Source: an uncultured Gammaproteobacteria bacterium
GTDB taxonomy: Bacteria; Pseudomonadota; Gammaproteobacteria; Pseudomonadales; Azotimanducaceae
Assembly: GCA_913043075.1 (NCBI GenBank)
Contig: CAJWLI010000003.1
Coordinates: forward strand, 1 to 17,974
Direction of reading: 5' to 3'
DNA: 17,974 nucleotides
In this document: positions 16,586 through 17,974 of the stretch, piece by piece
How positions within the stretch are numbered: position 1 is the first letter of the stretch
Layout of the letters: each line of letters starts with the position of its first letter
Notes under the pieces: model-generated
Told to the model about the DNA's origin: nothing
Databases searched by the model: none
Seen by the model: the letters and a program-made list of their open reading frames with translations, nothing else
Made by a program: the position numbers and the translations under genes

Positions 16586-17328
16586 CAAGAACCGGTATAT
16601 TGCTTCTCGTTGGCACGCTAACTTTTCTCACCAGCATTATTATTAACCTCCCCGCCTCTTTATTTTTTGGGCAAATAGATGGAGTGGCTCAGAACTTAAA
16701 AGGTCTTCAGATAGGAAAAATCTCGGGGACAATATGGAAGGGAAGTCTAGAAACTCAATACCAGGAGTTTCCAGTAACGAGTGTCTCTTGGAACACGGCC
16801 TTGTTACCGCTAATTTTGGGCAGGCTCAATCTAGAGCTTTCGCTTGATGCGTCCGGTCTTAAGGGAAAATCTGATCTTTCCGTATCAGGAGACGCTGTAA
16901 AATTGAATAATCTAGATCTAGAGATTAATTCTTCCTTTATTAATACAACAACAAGGCCTTACGGGCTCAAACTATCTGAGAGTTTTACCGTCACCGCCCC
17001 AGAAATTTACGTGTCTAATAATTGGCTCAACAAGATGAATGGAAGATTGCTATGGCCCGGGGGAGTTATAGAAATAGAAACACCTTTAGAACGAATGAGA
17101 ACTCAGCTACCAATGCTGCAAGGCATAGCCAAGATGGAAAATAAAGAAGTGAAACTCTATATGTATTCCAAGTCAGAAGAAATTATAATTTTGTCTTTGA
17201 ACCAATTAGGCTGGGCCAAGGCAGAAATCAATCACCTGTTTTTTGAAATTGCAAAGATCCCATTCCCTGGTTCGGGGACTGTAAACCAAAAAGATCCAGC
17301 GATCACAATGGAAGAGAAAATACTTTGA
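16579..17328 (+). CDS. gspN: GspN, type II secretion system protein N
   Basis: GspN is an inner-membrane-anchored periplasmic accessory protein of type II secretion, not universal among systems. The 249 residues begin with a membrane anchor (about 5-27, TGILLLVGTLTFLTSIIINL) followed by the typical NLPASLFFG and, further on, GLQIGKISGTIWKGSL, the recognisable GspN block (G-x-x-W-x-G). The rest is beta-rich and periplasmic. Similarity to known GspN is by motif and layout, so the call is good but not certain. It overlaps the preceding unknown gene by 7 bp and precedes gspC, which supports the call. In many systems gspN closes the operon, so its place ahead of gspC is notable. Confidence 0.82.
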   Translation: MVARTGILLLVGTLTFLTSIIINLPASLFFGQIDGVAQNLKGLQIGKISGTIWKGSLETQYQEFPVTSVSWNTALLPLILGRLNLELSLDASGLKGKSDLSVSGDAVKLNNLDLEINSSFINTTTRPYGLKLSESFTVTAPEIYVSNNWLNKMNGRLLWPGGVIEIETPLERMRTQLPMLQGIAKMENKEVKLYMYSKSEEIIILSLNQLGWAKAEINHLFFEIAKIPFPGSGTVNQKDPAITMEEKIL

Positions 17329-17347
17329 TCTGCTATCCCTCCTTCTG

Positions 17348-17356
17348 TGGTATCTT
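17348..17356 (+). promoter_or_regulatory. Weak candidate gspC promoter
   Basis: TGGTATCTT resembles an extended -10 and lies about 30 bases before the gspC ATG, in the 58-bp gap after gspN. No -35 is found at normal spacing (TTGATC at 17324-17329 is 21 bases away). This may simply be chance. Confidence 0.25.
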
Positions 17357-17386
17357 AAACGGCTAAGAGCAAGAGAAACTGATAAG

Positions 17387-17974
17387 ATGAACGCTTTCCC
17401 ATACTTACTTAGGATTAAAAAAGCCTATATCTTGATCGCAGTTTGGGCTGCTGCAACGGTGTTCGTTAGTTTATCGTTAACAAATACAGTATTGCTGATT
17501 TTTGAAACAGCTAACCTCCCCAACGCGCTCAAACTTGAAGAAGAAACTCGAGAACTAACAGTTTTGAAAAGCAAAAAACTGGCCTCCTCTATCGAGCTTT
17601 TCGGAGAAACTGTAAAATCAAGCCAGATACTGAACCAGGTTAACTCGCCTGAAACAAGTTTAAATCTAGAATTACAGGGAATATTTATTGCTGAAGATCC
17701 TCGAGAATCAACAGCAATAATCGGAGAAAACCAAAAAAAAGGGAAGCTGTTTCTTGTTGGAGACAACATCTTCAGTAAGGGAAAGATCATATCAATAAGT
17801 GAAGGCTACGTTCTGATAAACAGGAACGGGCGAAGAGAAAGAATTGTCTTCTCGGATCAAAAATTCAGGACAACGAGCGGTTATAGTGTGCTTCCAGGGT
17901 CCGAATCAACAACAACTGGGATTAAAGATTTAGCGGAAATCGCGAATGCTATTCCACCATCAATTCGAAAAAAA
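17387..17974 (+). CDS. gspC: GspC, type II secretion system inner-membrane protein C (partial, 3' end outside window)
   Basis: GspC links the inner-membrane platform to the GspD secretin and helps choose substrates. The visible 196 codons run open to the window edge. A cytoplasmic N-terminus (about 1-13) is followed by one membrane segment (about 14-38, YILIAVWAAATVFVSLSL) and a linker. The homology-region domain (about 92-156) is clear: LELQGIFIAEDPRESTAIIG, FLVGDNIF, GKIISISEGYVLINRNGRRE. This is the classic pattern of a small beta-domain that binds the GspD N0 domain. The C-terminal PDZ or coiled-coil part would lie beyond the edge. The ATG at 17387 has only a weak site (GATAAG). gspN upstream supports the call, and further gsp genes probably follow. 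Confidence 0.9.
   Translation, partial: MNAFPYLLRIKKAYILIAVWAAATVFVSLSLTNTVLLIFETANLPNALKLEEETRELTVLKSKKLASSIELFGETVKSSQILNQVNSPETSLNLELQGIFIAEDPRESTAIIGENQKKGKLFLVGDNIFSKGKIISISEGYVLINRNGRRERIVFSDQKFRTTSGYSVLPGSESTTTGIKDLAEIANAIPPSIRKK

Noticed and set aside
1..17974. CRISPR, tRNA, rRNA, insertion sequence or prophage
   Set aside because: I saw no spaced repeats, cloverleaf-like segments, transposase motifs or terminal inverted repeats, and the genes are nearly contiguous housekeeping genes.

Overview
The window looks like chromosomal DNA of a gammaproteobacterium with an AT-leaning genome. The evidence is the conserved rpsB-tsf-pyrH-frr-cdsA-rseP-bamA-skp-lpxD order on one strand, the divergent map-glnD next to it, a DapD that reads like the long Pseudomonas-type succinylase, and type II secretion genes. 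An uncultured marine lineage is a guess from base composition; the genus cannot be read from the sequence. I see no tRNA, rRNA, mobile element, CRISPR array or obvious transfer. Coding density is very high, and both window edges cut through genes (lpxD on the left, gspC on the right).

Left half, minus strand (reading from about 9150 down to 1): a good extended -10 promoter and a structured leader precede rpsB (S2) and tsf (EF-Ts), followed by pyrH (UMP kinase), frr (ribosome recycling factor), cdsA (CDP-diacylglycerol synthase), rseP (site-2 protease), bamA (outer-membrane assembly), skp (periplasmic chaperone) and lpxD (lipid A). From rpsB to the end of bamA no gap exceeds 23 bp and three junctions are 4-bp overlaps, so translation factors and envelope-building genes appear to share one transcript. 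A gap of about 160 bp before skp is the only real break. Two genes normally found in this cluster, uppS and dxr, are absent. The envelope genes cdsA, rseP, bamA, probably skp, and lpxD all begin with non-AUG codons, unlike the ATG-started genes ahead of them.

Right half, plus strand: map (methionine aminopeptidase), glnD (PII uridylyltransferase) and dapC are tightly packed. A short gap with a perfect TATAAT precedes dapD, followed by dapE. Together dapC, dapD and dapE supply three steps of the succinylase route to meso-diaminopimelate and lysine. dapE overlaps an unrecognised 122-residue protein, which overlaps gspN. gspC, the inner-membrane clamp protein of the type II secretion system, starts 58 bp later and runs off the window.

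I found no wholly new system. The points most worth a second look are the loss of uppS and dxr with neat 4-bp junctions, the run of non-AUG starts, the unknown gene between dapE and gspN, gspN placed ahead of gspC, a Pro-rich insertion in RseP, and the acidic, repeat-containing tail of S2.
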